The notes under the pieces are model-generated. The model saw only the letters and a program-made list of their open reading frames with translations, made no database searches and was not told the DNA's origin. Source: an uncultured Methanobrevibacter sp. (GTDB lineage Archaea > Methanobacteriota > Methanobacteria > Methanobacteriales > Methanobacteriaceae). Taken from it: a stretch of 45,776 nt of DNA. Of the stretch, positions 18,905-28,463 are shown piece by piece (within the stretch, counting starts at the first letter, position 1; every line of letters begins with the position of its first letter). Location of the stretch: positions 1 through 45,776 of the forward strand of contig CAMNJW010000007.1 of the NCBI GenBank assembly GCA_946541845.1, written 5' to 3'. Position numbers and translations under genes: made by a program.

Positions 18905-18926
18905 AGAGATTAAAAAAAATCTCTTT
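18903..18926 (+). terminator. Stem-loop with T-tract after the 986-aa adhesin gene
   Basis: Arms AAAGAGATT and AATCTCTTT enclose six A residues, followed by TTTTATTTTTTCTTTTTT. The stem begins inside the TAA stop. Confidence 0.7.
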
Positions 18927-18948
18927 TATTTTTTCTTTTTTAAAAAAA

Positions 18949-19179
18949 TTAGTAATATTTCTTTTTACGATCAAAAGCCACATATATAATAAATATTCCA
19001 ATTAGAATAAGAACTATTTGTGGAAATATTGCAAATGCAATAGCTGGAATTACGCCTAACTCAGCAAGCAACCATAAAACGCCATAGATTACGATTAAAA
19101 CCCCAAATATAATTGCAACTTTATAACCCAAATCTTTTAAATCATATAATGGCATTCCGCCACCACGAGGGATTGGCAT
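18949..19179 (-). CDS. Small membrane protein, two spans, unknown
   Basis: This 76-aa protein starts with a Pro/Gly-rich segment (MPIPRGGGMPLYDLKDLG). Two hydrophobic stretches follow (about 21-40 and 46-67), then a basic end DRKKKYY. It recalls small two-span proteins of unknown function; I do not recognise a family. It is the last gene of the egsA-UPF0179-rpiA run, 8 nt after rpiA, with GGTGA ahead of its ATG. Co-transcription with a lipid-backbone gene might hint at an envelope role, which is only a suggestion. Confidence 0.75.
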   Translation of the reverse strand: MPIPRGGGMPLYDLKDLGYKVAIIFGVLIVIYGVLWLLAELGVIPAIAFAIFPQIVLILIGIFIIYVAFDRKKKYY

Positions 19180-19187
19180 AAAATCAC

Positions 19188-19874
19188 CTATAATTCTTTG
19201 GTTCCGTCTTCTGTACCCACAATGACCTTATCAACCATTTGAGAGAATATGCCGTTTTCAACAACCCCTGGAATTGCGTTTAAGTCAATTTCCAAATGAG
19301 CTGGAGATTCAATCTTGTCGAATTTTGCGTCAATGACAAAGTTCCCGTTGTCAGTTATTACAGGACCGTCCTTTCTTTGAGCCATTCTGATTTCACAAGT
19401 TGCTCCCATATCTTCAAGAGCCTGCATGACCAATCTGGATGCATCAGGCAACACTTCAACAGGTACTGGGAAGTTGCCCAATTCTTCTACGCATTTGGAT
19501 TCATCAACAATGACTATGAATTCTTTTGCAGCATAATCAACAATTTTTTCCTTAGTGTGTGCTGCACCCCCTCCTTTAATCAAATTAAATTCGGAGTCCA
19601 CTTCATCAGCACCGTCGACAGATAAATCTATATCATGCTCTTCAAGAGTGGTAATTGGGATATTCCATTTTTTAGCAATTAATAATGATTGGAATGATGT
19701 CGGAATTCCTAAAACATTAATTCCCTCTTCTTTAATTCTCATACCTACTTTTTCTATGAAAAAATGAGTTGTTGAACCTGTTCCAAGTCCTAAAACCATA
19801 CCATCTTTTACATATTCAGCAGCTTTATAACCTGCATTTTTTTTACTAGAACTGTTACTGCTAGCGCTTTTCAT
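19188..19874 (-). CDS. rpiA: Ribose-5-phosphate isomerase A
   Basis: RpiA interconverts ribose-5-phosphate and ribulose-5-phosphate. The 228-aa length is normal. Motifs seen are [16 protein letters not shown] (phosphate loop), [19 protein letters not shown] with the catalytic Asp pair, [15 protein letters not shown] with catalytic Lys, and [11 protein letters not shown]. The N-terminus is slightly extended and Ser-rich ([11 protein letters not shown]). Its ATG shares one base with the stop of UPF0179, which in turn shares one base with egsA, so the three genes form a tightly coupled operon. In methanogens this enzyme supplies ribose for nucleotides from the ribulose monophosphate-type pathway. 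Confidence 0.96.
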   Translation of the reverse strand: MKSASSNSSSKKNAGYKAAEYVKDGMVLGLGTGSTTHFFIEKVGMRIKEEGINVLGIPTSFQSLLIAKKWNIPITTLEEHDIDLSVDGADEVDSEFNLIKGGGAAHTKEKIVDYAAKEFIVIVDESKCVEELGNFPVPVEVLPDASRLVMQALEDMGATCEIRMAQRKDGPVITDNGNFVIDAKFDKIESPAHLEIDLNAIPGVVENGIFSQMVDKVIVGTEDGTKEL

Positions 19875-20311
19875 TATATCACAAATCCTAAAGTAAGTTT
19901 ATTAAGTTTATAACCTTTTTTACATTCTTCCTTATGTTTTCCATCATTGTTTAAAACAATGCACTTATCATTTTCCATTAATCCGTCAGGGAAACATAAA
20001 TCATGGAAATCACATTTTTCATCACAATCAGGAGCATTATATGTAAATGTTGATCCTTCAAAAATATTTTTGGAAGTTGTTAACAAGTCAATTTTAGCTC
20101 TATCAACTTCAACAGGAATTACAATACCTTCATCATGAATAGGGCATTTCTGTTCGTTGTCTCTTACATCGGTGACAACATATTTCCTATTGATTTCCAA
20201 GTTGCCAACACAAGATGATTTAAACCTGCAATTTTCACATTCATCAGCAGGTCCTAGAAAAACAAATTCCTGACCTTTTTTTGCTAAATCTTTTCCAATT
20301 AATGTTATCAT
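19874..20311 (-). CDS. UPF0179 family Cys-rich protein
   Basis: This 145-aa archaeal protein begins [34 protein letters not shown], the recognisable start of the UPF0179 (COG1860) family. It contains about ten cysteines in groups (CENC...[18 protein letters not shown]), suggesting bound zinc or iron-sulfur. Function is unknown. Single-base overlaps on both sides tie it to egsA and rpiA; that context does not reveal a role. Confidence 0.9.
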   Translation of the reverse strand: MITLIGKDLAKKGQEFVFLGPADECENCRFKSSCVGNLEINRKYVVTDVRDNEQKCPIHDEGIVIPVEVDRAKIDLLTTSKNIFEGSTFTYNAPDCDEKCDFHDLCFPDGLMENDKCIVLNNDGKHKEECKKGYKLNKLTLGFVI

Positions 20312-21354
20312 TAAATCACCTCAGTTTTGTAAGCTAATTCATAAGCTGCGTCTTTTGAAATTCCATTATCTCCTAAAATTGTATATCTTTCAGGCCTGAT
20401 TTCATGAGCCATTACCAAAGCATCAATTATTTCATCTTCACTAACGCCAATTTCTGCAGCAGTGGTTGGGGCTTGAACTGCCTTCAATGCATTTTGAATA
20501 GCCCTCCAATCGCCTCCATGAAGGTACATCATCATTATTGTACCTATACCACATTGTTCCCCATGCAATGCAGGCTTATCCAGAATCTTATCCAGAGCAT
20601 GTGAGAAAAGATGCTCAGATCCGCTTGCCGGCCTTGATGAACCCGCTATACTGATTGCCATTCCTCCACTGAACAGTGATTTCATAACAATACGGGCACT
20701 AGGTTCCAGATTTGGCTTGATGTTCGCAATATTGTCTGTAATCAAATGGGCAGACATTATTGATAATGCAGCCGCTGATTCACTGAATGATTCATTTTTG
20801 AGCCTGTGTGCCAATTCCCAATCCTTAATCGCTGTAAAGTTTGAAATCAAATCTGCACAACCTGCTGCCAGTAATCTGAAAGGGGATTGTGCAAGTATTT
20901 CTGAGTCTGCAATAACTGCAATTGGAGAGTGGGCAGTAACGGATATGGATGTATTAGGATTTTTTATTGATGCCAAAGGAGATACAATACCATCGTGTGA
21001 AGCGGTTGTAGGCATGGAAACAAAATAGACTCCCTGATTGAATGAGGATAACTTAGCCACATCAATGACTTTACCACCGCCAACACCCAAAACAGTTGTG
21101 TCATCGGTGATTAATTCTTCGACTTCAGAAATTGATTCTTCAGATGCATTATTAACTTTGATTACCTCATAATCAATATTATCCTTTTCAAGGCTTTCAA
21201 TTACTGGTTTAGCACCTATATCATAAGTATGTTCCCCAGTTACAATTAAAATCTTCTTATCCAAATGTAGGGATGTGCAAATTTCCGCAGTATCCTTAAT
21301 AACCCCAGGGTCAATGTAAACTTCACGAGGCATTTGTATTTTCCTATTGCTCAT
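20311..21354 (-). CDS. egsA: sn-Glycerol-1-phosphate dehydrogenase
   Basis: This enzyme reduces dihydroxyacetone phosphate to sn-glycerol-1-phosphate, the archaea-specific backbone of ether lipids, using NAD(P)H. The 347-aa protein is the standard length. It has the Rossmann motif GVGGGKVIDVAK (about 90-101) and the PTTASHDGIVSP loop. Zinc ligands are Asp168 (GCADLISN), His248 (GSEHLFSH) and His264 (LHGEQ). It is the first gene of an operon with UPF0179, rpiA and a small membrane protein. It is divergent from proS across about 130 bp holding both promoters. Start ATG with GGAGAT upstream. This gene by itself marks the host as archaeal. Confidence 0.96.
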   Translation of the reverse strand: MSNRKIQMPREVYIDPGVIKDTAEICTSLHLDKKILIVTGEHTYDIGAKPVIESLEKDNIDYEVIKVNNASEESISEVEELITDDTTVLGVGGGKVIDVAKLSSFNQGVYFVSMPTTASHDGIVSPLASIKNPNTSISVTAHSPIAVIADSEILAQSPFRLLAAGCADLISNFTAIKDWELAHRLKNESFSESAAALSIMSAHLITDNIANIKPNLEPSARIVMKSLFSGGMAISIAGSSRPASGSEHLFSHALDKILDKPALHGEQCGIGTIMMMYLHGGDWRAIQNALKAVQAPTTAAEIGVSEDEIIDALVMAHEIRPERYTILGDNGISKDAAYELAYKTEVI

Positions 21355-21482
21355 AATATCTCCTAAAATTTAATTATACATTCCTATATATTGCATTAGT
21401 AATTATAAATAACTTTCTTTTAAATAGATTTAATAGTCATTAAGAACAAATTAATTAATATTATAAAAAATTATTAGGTGAT

Positions 21483-22886
21483 ATGGTGGAAAATTTTGAC
21501 GAATGGTTTCATGATATTTTAGAGCAAGCAAATATTACTGATTCAAGATATCCTATTAAAGGAATGGCTATATGGATGCCATATGGTTTTCAGATAAGGA
21601 AACACACAATGGCAATTATTAAAAAATTATTAGATAAGGACCACGAAGAAGTCCTATTCCCAATGCTCATTCCAGAAACAGAACTTGCAAAGGAAGGAAT
21701 ACATGTAAAAGGATTTGAAGATGAAGTATACTGGATTACAAAAGGCGGTCAGACTGAATTGAATGAACAACTAGCCTTAAGGCCAACCAGTGAAACCGCA
21801 ATTTATCCTATGTATGCATTATGGATCAGGACACATATTGACTTACCAATCAAATATTATCAGATTGTAAATACATTCAGATATGAAACAAAACATACTA
21901 GGCCTTTAATTCGTGTAAGAGAAATAACCACATTTAAGGAAGCACATACTGCACACGCAACCAAAGAGGAATCCGATGAGCAAATCCAAGACTTCATTGA
22001 AATATATAAAGAGTTCTTTGACGATTTAGGAATTCCATATTTGATTTCCAAAAGACCTGAATGGGACAAGTTTCCTGGCGCAGACTACACCATGGCATTT
22101 GATGCAATCATGCCAAATGGAAAAACCTTGCAGGTTGGTACAATACACAATTTAGGCCAAACTTTTGCAAAAACATTCGACATTACCTTTGAAGATAAGG
22201 ATGGAGAACACAAATTAGTCTATCAAACCTGTGCAGGATTATCCGATAGAGTTATTGCAACAGTCATTGGAATACATGGGGATGACAAAGGTCTCAGATT
22301 ACCGCCAAAAGTATCACCAAATCAAGTAACCATTATTCCAATTCTATTCAAAAAAGGAAAAGAAGAAGTTTTAGCTAAATGTGATGAAATCAAGGAACAA
22401 TTAGAATCCAAAGGCTTGAGAGTGCAACTTGATGACAGAGACATCAGGCCAGGTAAAAAATTCAATGATTGGGAATTGAAAGGAACCCCTATTAAACTCG
22501 AATTAGGTCCAAGAGACCTTGAAAACAACATCACAATAGCCATGCAAAGAGATGTTGAAGAAAAAATTGAACTTCCTTTAGATGATAATCTCGCAGATTC
22601 AGTAATTGAGTTATTGGATAAAACAACCGAAAACCTTTCATCCTCAGCTTGGAATTTCCAAGAGGAACATGTCAAATTCACTGAAGACCTTGATGAAATT
22701 CCTGAACTTGTTGAAGCAGGCAATGTCGTTAAATTCTACTGGTGCGGCGATGAAACAATCGGAAAAGAAATCGAAGAAAAAACAGGTTATGATATCCTAG
22801 GTATCCAGGAAGAAGTGTCTGAAGGCAAATGCATAGCAAGTGACAATGACGCTAAATACATTGCATTGATAGCTAAAACATACTAA
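21483..22886 (+). CDS. proS: Prolyl-tRNA synthetase, archaeal/eukaryotic type
   Basis: ProRS charges tRNA-Pro. The 467-aa protein lacks the bacterial insertion editing domain and has the archaeal-type C-terminal extension. It starts [16 protein letters not shown]. Class II motifs: [15 protein letters not shown] (motif 1), [18 protein letters not shown] (motif 2), [17 protein letters not shown] (motif 3). The anticodon-binding domain follows, with [23 protein letters not shown]. The zinc-domain Cys set is reduced, with C-terminal WCGDE and EGKCIAS. The ATG at 21483 is only two bases from AGGTG; the GTG at 21486, giving MENFDEW, has better spacing and may be the true start. cofC and thiD follow directly. 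Confidence 0.95.
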   Translation: MVENFDEWFHDILEQANITDSRYPIKGMAIWMPYGFQIRKHTMAIIKKLLDKDHEEVLFPMLIPETELAKEGIHVKGFEDEVYWITKGGQTELNEQLALRPTSETAIYPMYALWIRTHIDLPIKYYQIVNTFRYETKHTRPLIRVREITTFKEAHTAHATKEESDEQIQDFIEIYKEFFDDLGIPYLISKRPEWDKFPGADYTMAFDAIMPNGKTLQVGTIHNLGQTFAKTFDITFEDKDGEHKLVYQTCAGLSDRVIATVIGIHGDDKGLRLPPKVSPNQVTIIPILFKKGKEEVLAKCDEIKEQLESKGLRVQLDDRDIRPGKKFNDWELKGTPIKLELGPRDLENNITIAMQRDVEEKIELPLDDNLADSVIELLDKTTENLSSSAWNFQEEHVKFTEDLDEIPELVEAGNVVKFYWCGDETIGKEIEEKTGYDILGIQEEVSEGKCIASDNDAKYIALIAKTY

Positions 22887-22895
22887 GTGATTTTA

Positions 22896-23570
22896 ATGGA
22901 CGACATATATGCAATAATTCCCGTGAGTAAATTCAAAAATGCTAAAACTCGTTTATCTCCCTTTTTATCTGAAAAAGAAAGAGAAAAACTATTAAAAGTA
23001 ATGCTTCAAGACGTTACTGATACCCTAAAAAAATATGTTGATAAAATATTCATCATCAGCAGGGATGAAGATGTATTAAGATACGCCGAAAGCCTTAATC
23101 TGGAAACCATTTTGGAAAATGAGGATTCCAATTTAAACAAAGCATTGACCCAGGCAATGAAATACTGTAAAGGGAAAGCTAAAAAAATCATTATCGTTCC
23201 ATCTGACGTTCCTTTAATCGGTAAAACAAATATTGCAATGTTAATTGAAGCGTCAAAAACATTAGATTTCATCATTGTTCCATCAAAAGGCGGTGGAACC
23301 AATATGATAATAATGAAACCAATGGGAATACATACCAAATTTGAAGGTTTCAGTTATAAAGAGCATGTTAAAGCAGCTGAAAGGAAAAAATTGAATCCTC
23401 AAGTACACGATTCACTATTCATGGCACTTGACGTCAACACTGCAGAAGATTTAGGTGAAATCATGATTCACGGTGAGAAAACCCACACCAGAAAATACCT
23501 AAAGGAACTTAAAGTGAATGTCGAGTCTTTCCGTGGAAGTGAAAGGCTAAAAGTAACAAGGAATGATTAG
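22896..23570 (+). CDS. cofC: 2-Phospho-L-lactate guanylyltransferase
   Basis: CofC joins GTP and 2-phospho-L-lactate (or a related phospho-acid) to make the activated side-chain precursor of coenzyme F420, the hydride carrier of methanogenesis. The 224-aa protein begins MDDIYAIIPVSKFKNAKTRLSP, the family signature of the nucleotidyltransferase fold. Further marks are VPSDVPLIG (metal-binding Asp) and PSKGGGTNMIIMKP. I chose the ATG at 22896 because AGTGAT lies six bases before it; an in-frame GTG at 22887 directly abuts the proS stop and looks like part of the ribosome site. The last base is immediately followed by the ATG of thiD, so proS-cofC-thiD form one operon. Confidence 0.93.
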   Translation: MDDIYAIIPVSKFKNAKTRLSPFLSEKEREKLLKVMLQDVTDTLKKYVDKIFIISRDEDVLRYAESLNLETILENEDSNLNKALTQAMKYCKGKAKKIIIVPSDVPLIGKTNIAMLIEASKTLDFIIVPSKGGGTNMIIMKPMGIHTKFEGFSYKEHVKAAERKKLNPQVHDSLFMALDVNTAEDLGEIMIHGEKTHTRKYLKELKVNVESFRGSERLKVTRND

Positions 23571-24305
23571 ATGATTGTAATGTCCATTGCAGGAGTTGAT
23601 CCTTCAGGAGGTGCGGGAGTCTTTGCTGATTTAAAGACATTTCAGGCCATTGGAGTTTATGGATGTGGGATTGTAACTGCACTTACTGCTCAAAATCCAT
23701 TTAAATTCTTTTCAACACAACCGATTTCTCCAGAATACATCGAAGAGGAAATCGATTCCGTTTTGGATTCATATGAAATCGAATTTATAAAAACTGGAAT
23801 GCTGTATTCCCCTGATATAATCAAATTGGTTTCTAAAAAAATTAAGGAATATGATTTAAAAGCAGTGGTTGACCCAGTTATGGTTGCAACTTCAGGAGGA
23901 GACCTGACAAAAGAAGACATTGCAATAGCCTTGAACAAATATCTGCTTCCAAAAGCTATCCTTACAACACCAAATATTGCAGAAGCAGAAAAATTAACCA
24001 ATTTTGAAATTAAAACAAAAGAAGATGCGATAAAGGCCTCTAAAAAGATAAAATGTGATAATATCATAACTGGAGGTCACCTGGATGGCATCAATACAAT
24101 CAATATTGACAACAACATCACCATAAAAAAACAAGAATTAATAAAAACAGAAAACCTGCATGGTACAGGTTGTAATTTGTCCTCCGCCATTGTAGCTTAT
24201 CTTGCAAAAGGAAATGAATTGGAAAATTCTATTTTAAAATCTTTGGACTACGTGTACGAAGGTATAAAAAATGGAAATTATGGAACATTAATAGCTAAAT
24301 TATAA
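23571..24305 (+). CDS. thiD: Hydroxymethylpyrimidine / phosphomethylpyrimidine kinase
   Basis: ThiD phosphorylates HMP and HMP-P for thiamine synthesis. The 244-aa protein is a ribokinase-fold enzyme with SIAGVDPSGGAGVFADLKTF at the N-terminus, GCGIVTALTAQN, DPVMVATSGG, TPNIAEAEKLTN, and the C-terminal anion hole ENLHGTGCNLSSAI carrying the catalytic Cys/Gly motif. Some archaeal ThiD proteins are fused to ThiN; this one is not, stopping after the kinase domain. An internal ATG at residue 4 is an alternative start. It converges on the ABC transporter ATPase with 4 nt between the stops. Confidence 0.94.
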   Translation: MIVMSIAGVDPSGGAGVFADLKTFQAIGVYGCGIVTALTAQNPFKFFSTQPISPEYIEEEIDSVLDSYEIEFIKTGMLYSPDIIKLVSKKIKEYDLKAVVDPVMVATSGGDLTKEDIAIALNKYLLPKAILTTPNIAEAEKLTNFEIKTKEDAIKASKKIKCDNIITGGHLDGINTINIDNNITIKKQELIKTENLHGTGCNLSSAIVAYLAKGNELENSILKSLDYVYEGIKNGNYGTLIAKL

Positions 24306-24309
24306 GCTA

Positions 24310-25059
24310 TTATTCTCCCATATCTAATTCGTCAACAATGGATTCCTGAAGAGCAATGAACTCTTTTGAATCTCTTTTTCTTGGCCTTTCAATATCTACT
24401 TCGACAATTCTGTTGATTCTTCCAGGATTTTTGTCAAGTATTACAATTTTATCTGCGAGATAAACTGCCTCATCAACATCGTGAGTAACAAAAACAATTG
24501 TATTTTCAAATCTTTTCCAAACTCCAATCAACTGCTCTTGAAGGTTATGCCTATTTTGCATATCCAATGCAGAAAACGGTTCATCCATAAGTAAGATTGG
24601 TGAATGATTAAGCAGGGACCTGATAATTGCAACCCTTTGTTTCATACCACCTGAAAGTTCATGAGGATAGCTATCTTTAAAGTCAATTAATCCAACACTT
24701 GTGAGATATCTTTCTGCGGCAGCGATGTTTTCTTCTTTTGAACCTTTTTTTGTCATCTCCAAACCAAAAGTAACATTCTGAAGCACAGTCAACCATGGGA
24801 ACAATGAATATTGTTGGAAAATAACTGCCCTGTCTCCGGACGGTTTTTTGACAACTTCCCCATTTGCAATAATTTCACCGGAGGTAGGTTGATCCAAACC
24901 TGCAATTAATCTTAAGAGAGTGGTTTTTCCACATCCGGATGGACCTAGAAGACAAACCAATTCTCCATCCTCAATTTTTAAATTAATATCCTTTAATACT
25001 GATAAATTTTTCTTTTTACCCTCAAAAGATTTATTAATATTTTTAATTTCAATTGCCAT
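24310..25059 (-). CDS. ABC transporter ATPase, NitT/TauT (SsuB-like) family
   Basis: This 249-aa ATPase powers import through the permease at 25069. Walker A is GPSGCGKTT (39-47), the Q-loop is VIFQQYSLFPWLTV, the signature is LSGGMKQR (135-142), Walker B is ILLMDEPFSALD, and the switch His is in VFVTHDVDEA. The FPWLTV motif and the VDIERPRKRDS end place it in the nitrate/taurine/sulfonate/HMP class. Start ATG with AGGTG. It follows the permease by 9 nt. Substrate unclear: sulfonate, nitrate-like anions, molybdate-like oxyanions or thiamine precursors are all handled by this class. The neighbour thiD, convergent, makes an HMP-like substrate conceivable. Confidence 0.9.
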   Translation of the reverse strand: MAIEIKNINKSFEGKKKNLSVLKDINLKIEDGELVCLLGPSGCGKTTLLRLIAGLDQPTSGEIIANGEVVKKPSGDRAVIFQQYSLFPWLTVLQNVTFGLEMTKKGSKEENIAAAERYLTSVGLIDFKDSYPHELSGGMKQRVAIIRSLLNHSPILLMDEPFSALDMQNRHNLQEQLIGVWKRFENTIVFVTHDVDEAVYLADKIVILDKNPGRINRIVEVDIERPRKRDSKEFIALQESIVDELDMGE

Positions 25060-25068
25060 CTACTACAC

Positions 25069-25818
25069 CTACCAGAATATTCTTTTTTCGGCCAATCCGA
25101 AAACATAATCTAAAATTAAACCAATTAAACCAATTACAATCATACCGACAACAGTTGTACCTGGATCAAAACGACTGGTAGCCTGTAAGATCATATATCC
25201 TAAACCAGAGCTTGAACCAATCATCTCTGCAGAAATGGTACACATTAAAGCGATACCTACACCCACTTTAAGTCCGGATACAATATTTGGGAAAACTGAC
25301 GGTAAAACAACACGGGTGAGAACATTCCTATCACTGGCACCTAAAGTTTGAGCAGACTCAATCAATACCTTATCTGTTCTTTTAACCCCATCAATTGTAT
25401 AAACTAGAATCGGGAAAACACAACCCATAAAGATAATGAATATTGCAGGAACGGTTCCGATACCAAACCATAAAATAGAAAATGGAATCCATGCAATAGG
25501 TGGAATTGGCCTTAGAATACTTATTACAAAGCTGCATAAATCTTCCAATGTTTTATACCATCCAAGCAAAACACCTAATGGTATTGCAACAACAGCCGCA
25601 AGAATCAAACCACCAAATACCTTAAATAATGAATCAATAGTATTTCTTAAAAGTTTTCCGGATACTATTAAATCCCAAGCAGAAGTGCAAACTTCAATTG
25701 GGCCAGGTAAAATATACGGATTTACTAAATGTAATCCTTCAGTAATTAAATACCAAAAAATAATTATAACAATTGGTAAAATTAATGAAATCAATATTTT
25801 TCTATAATTCTTATACAT
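25069..25818 (-). CDS. ABC transporter permease, NitT/TauT (SsuC-like) family
   Basis: This permease of about 249 aa has six predicted spans and the EAA loop typical of binding-protein-dependent importers (ESAQTLGASDRNVLTRVVLPSVFPNIVSGLKVGVGIA). The N-terminal span (ISLILPIVIIIFWYLI) and ILPGPIEVCTSAWDLI match the TauC/SsuC/ThiX class. A TTG at 25833 gives five more residues, but AGTGAT lies just before the ATG at 25818, so I prefer the ATG. A TATA-like TTTATACTA is upstream. No substrate-binding protein gene is present on either side, so the binding partner must be encoded elsewhere or lost. Confidence 0.88.
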   Translation of the reverse strand: MYKNYRKILISLILPIVIIIFWYLITEGLHLVNPYILPGPIEVCTSAWDLIVSGKLLRNTIDSLFKVFGGLILAAVVAIPLGVLLGWYKTLEDLCSFVISILRPIPPIAWIPFSILWFGIGTVPAIFIIFMGCVFPILVYTIDGVKRTDKVLIESAQTLGASDRNVLTRVVLPSVFPNIVSGLKVGVGIALMCTISAEMIGSSSGLGYMILQATSRFDPGTTVVGMIVIGLIGLILDYVFGLAEKRIFW

Positions 25819-25906
25819 TAAATCACTTGACAAAATTTTTATACAATAGTAATTATTAATTTAATAGTATAAAAACTTTAAAATATAATTGAAAAAAAGA
25901 AAAAAA

Positions 25907-28054
25907 TTATGAAGCATCAGCTACTTCAATAGCTTCTACTTCAATATCATTTGTGAAATCTCTATCTTTTAAAACAGATTTAGTACTCATTGCACCAAAT
26001 AACATTGTAGATAAGTTATGTACCAATGAAGATGTTGTCGGTGGAATGACACCCATTACACCTAAAACCAAAAGGGTACCGTTTACTGCTACAATATTTC
26101 TGTAGTTGGAATTGATTTTATCGAGCATTCCAACACTTAGTTTTCTAAGTGTTACAAGATCATATAAATCATCGGATAACAAGGATATGTCTGCCACTTC
26201 ACGAGCAATATCAGATGAATGTTTCATTGAAACAGATACATCTGCTGCCGCAAGAGCAGGTGAATCATTGATACCGTCTCCAACCATAATGACAGTCTTT
26301 CCGTCAGCCTTAAGTTCTTCAACAATTCTTGATTTATCTTCTGGAAGCACTTGTGATCTATATTCTGTGATGCCCAATGCCTTAGCACCTGCCTTAGCAC
26401 CGCTTTCACTGTCACCAGTAAGCATTATGACATTTTCAATACCTAATGATTTAAGTTCTTCAATGACATATTTCGCTTCTTCACGTACAGGATCATCAAT
26501 ACATATAAGACCTTCAAGTTTTCCATCAATAGCCAAGTAGACAACGGAATGTTCAGCTGCTTCTTTTTCAACTTTCTTCTCTTGAGCTTTGGTTAATTTA
26601 ACCTTTTCATCATCGAACAGGAAGTGTCTTGAACCAATAACAGCACGTTTACCATCATATTCAGTGACAATACCATGAGCTACAATGTATTCAACTTCAC
26701 TGTGGTCTTCCTCATGTTTAAGGCCTTCTTCTTCAGCTTGTTTTACAATAGCTGTAGCGATACTGTGTGCAAAGTGTTCCTCTATACATGCTGCCATCCT
26801 TAAGATTTCATCACGTTTGTATCTTCTGGACATCGGAATGACTTCAACAACCTTAGGGGTTGCATTGGTCAAGGTTCCGGTCTTATCAAATACAATTGTA
26901 TCAGCATTTGCATAAGCTTCAAGGAATTTACCTCCTTTAACCATCATTCTGTTATCAGATGCTTCACGCATTGCAGAAATTACAGATAATGGAGTGGTTA
27001 ACTTGATTGCACATGAGAAATCAACCATCAATACAGATAATGCCTTGGATGCATTCCTAGTAAGTAAATAGGTTAAAGCTGTTGCAAGGAAACTGTATGG
27101 AACTATTGAATCTGCTAATTTTTCAGCTTTACTTTGAGTTTCAGCCTTAAGATCTTCTGAGTTTTCAATCAAATCAATAATCTTGTTCAATCTGGTCTCT
27201 TTGTTCATTGAGTAAACTTCAACAATGACATTTCCTTCTTCAATAACAGTACCCGCATGAACTGTTTTACCCTCTGATTTATGTACAGCTAATGGCTCTC
27301 CAGTCATGGAAGCCTCATTGACCATAGCTTCGCCGTCAACTACTTTACCATCCACAGGTATTACATCACCCATGTGAACTTTGATTTTATCTCCTTTTTC
27401 GATGTCTAAAGCAGAAACTTGTTTTTCTTCGCCATCTTCATCAACAAGCCATACTGTATCAATATTTAAAGCTAAACTATCTTTCAATGTACTTTTAGCT
27501 TTTTGTACAGTATAGTCTTCAAGTGCATCAGAAATGGATAACAGGAACATCATAGAACTTGCCGGAGCAAATTGTCTTTGCATTAAAGCACCAGCAACTG
27601 CAGCACCATCCAATAAAGCCACATCAACACGGAAGTCAGTTAAACTATCCAATCCTCCCAAAATATATTTGACAGAACGATATACAGTCAAAATATTTTT
27701 AATACGTAATGGTAAGAACCATCTTCCAAGTAACCTGTAACCAATCATTTTTGCCAATTTTAAATAAAAGTCATCTGTTATCTCTTTTGAAACTTGAGTT
27801 TGTGTCGGTTCAGCTTCAAAAAGATCATCAAGTGTGATGCCATTTAAAATTGAAAAAATCTTTCGTTTGCTTTCAACTTCCCCATCATAGTATATCAATA
27901 TACTACCGTTTCTGTGGGATGTATAAACATCATGAATAAAATCTTGTTCTAAAAGTAATGAAGCGAGGCCATATCCTTCTTCTTTAGTGAAAGCCCATTG
28001 GCCAGCGCGGACCCTTAAACGTGGTCCATTATCATGCATTACTTTATATTTCAT
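25907..28054 (-). CDS. P1B-like heavy-metal P-type ATPase with SCA membrane motif
   Basis: This 715-aa pump has the phosphorylation site DKTGT (Asp390), the actuator TGE (251-253), the hinge TGDSESGAKAGAKALG and GDGINDSPA (592-600). The first 85 residues look like a degenerate HMA-type domain without a CxxC. In the transmembrane metal site the usual CPC or SPC is Ser347-Cys-Ala (VDFSCAIKLTTP), with no proline. The nucleotide-domain His-Pro is replaced too (EEHFAHSIATAI). Such pumps are probably exporters of a transition metal; I cannot name which. Start ATG with AAGGTC. It follows the DUF6110-like gene by 31 nt and shares its metal-box promoter. Confidence 0.9.
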   Translation of the reverse strand: MKYKVMHDNGPRLRVRAGQWAFTKEEGYGLASLLLEQDFIHDVYTSHRNGSILIYYDGEVESKRKIFSILNGITLDDLFEAEPTQTQVSKEITDDFYLKLAKMIGYRLLGRWFLPLRIKNILTVYRSVKYILGGLDSLTDFRVDVALLDGAAVAGALMQRQFAPASSMMFLLSISDALEDYTVQKAKSTLKDSLALNIDTVWLVDEDGEEKQVSALDIEKGDKIKVHMGDVIPVDGKVVDGEAMVNEASMTGEPLAVHKSEGKTVHAGTVIEEGNVIVEVYSMNKETRLNKIIDLIENSEDLKAETQSKAEKLADSIVPYSFLATALTYLLTRNASKALSVLMVDFSCAIKLTTPLSVISAMREASDNRMMVKGGKFLEAYANADTIVFDKTGTLTNATPKVVEVIPMSRRYKRDEILRMAACIEEHFAHSIATAIVKQAEEEGLKHEEDHSEVEYIVAHGIVTEYDGKRAVIGSRHFLFDDEKVKLTKAQEKKVEKEAAEHSVVYLAIDGKLEGLICIDDPVREEAKYVIEELKSLGIENVIMLTGDSESGAKAGAKALGITEYRSQVLPEDKSRIVEELKADGKTVIMVGDGINDSPALAAADVSVSMKHSSDIAREVADISLLSDDLYDLVTLRKLSVGMLDKINSNYRNIVAVNGTLLVLGVMGVIPPTTSSLVHNLSTMLFGAMSTKSVLKDRDFTNDIEVEAIEVADAS

Positions 28055-28085
28055 ATTATGACCTTAAATAATAGAAAAAATCAAT

Positions 28086-28352
28086 TTATTCTTTTGCTTC
28101 GATGTAAATCTCTTTTTTGTCTTCTTCATGAGCATCGACAACAATGTCTTCAGCATTTTCTTTCATGTCTTGGAAGCATTCTTCAGCGTCTTTTTTAGCA
28201 GACATGACTTGGGCCATACCTTTGGTTGCAGCATCTTTAACTGTTTTGGATTCTAATATTTTTTTACCTACAAGAGCAGTTGCAATACCTGCTGCAAAAA
28301 TTAATGCATGTTTATGTTCTACACAAGTGTTAACAATATCTTCACGTTTCAT
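28086..28352 (-). CDS. DUF6110-like small membrane-associated protein
   Basis: This 88-aa protein has a short N-terminal region with Cys11 and two His, one hydrophobic segment (HALIFAAGIATALVGKKIL, about 15-33), then a charged helix with DAATKGMAQVMSAKKDAEECFQDMKENAEDIVVDA. This layout matches what I know of DUF6110-type proteins that accompany metal-pumping P-type ATPases in anaerobes. It may act as an accessory or metallochaperone at the membrane; that is inference from linkage. It is the first gene of the pair, with AAGGATGG ahead of ATG. Upstream (28384-28414) is an inverted repeat ATCGTGAAGT/ACTTCAACGAT, then a TATA box (28432-28440) and the best metal-box palindrome. Confidence 0.75.
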   Translation of the reverse strand: MKREDIVNTCVEHKHALIFAAGIATALVGKKILESKTVKDAATKGMAQVMSAKKDAEECFQDMKENAEDIVVDAHEEDKKEIYIEAKE

Positions 28353-28441
28353 TTCAATACCATCCTTTTAATTATTTAAACTAATCGTGAAGTCAATAAT
28401 AATACTTCAACGATACTAATTTATCTTTTTTGATATATTTA

Positions 28442-28463
28442 AATTTTAGGTAAACCTAAAATT
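28442..28463 (-). promoter_or_regulatory. DtxR-like metal box upstream of the P-type ATPase unit
   Basis: A near-perfect 22-bp palindrome with core TTTAGGTAAACCTAAA (28446-28461) sits directly upstream of the TATA box AAATATATC (28432-28440, minus strand). The TTAGG..CCTAA pattern resembles operators of DtxR/IdeR-family iron or manganese regulators. The regulator gene is not in this window. Confidence 0.65.
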
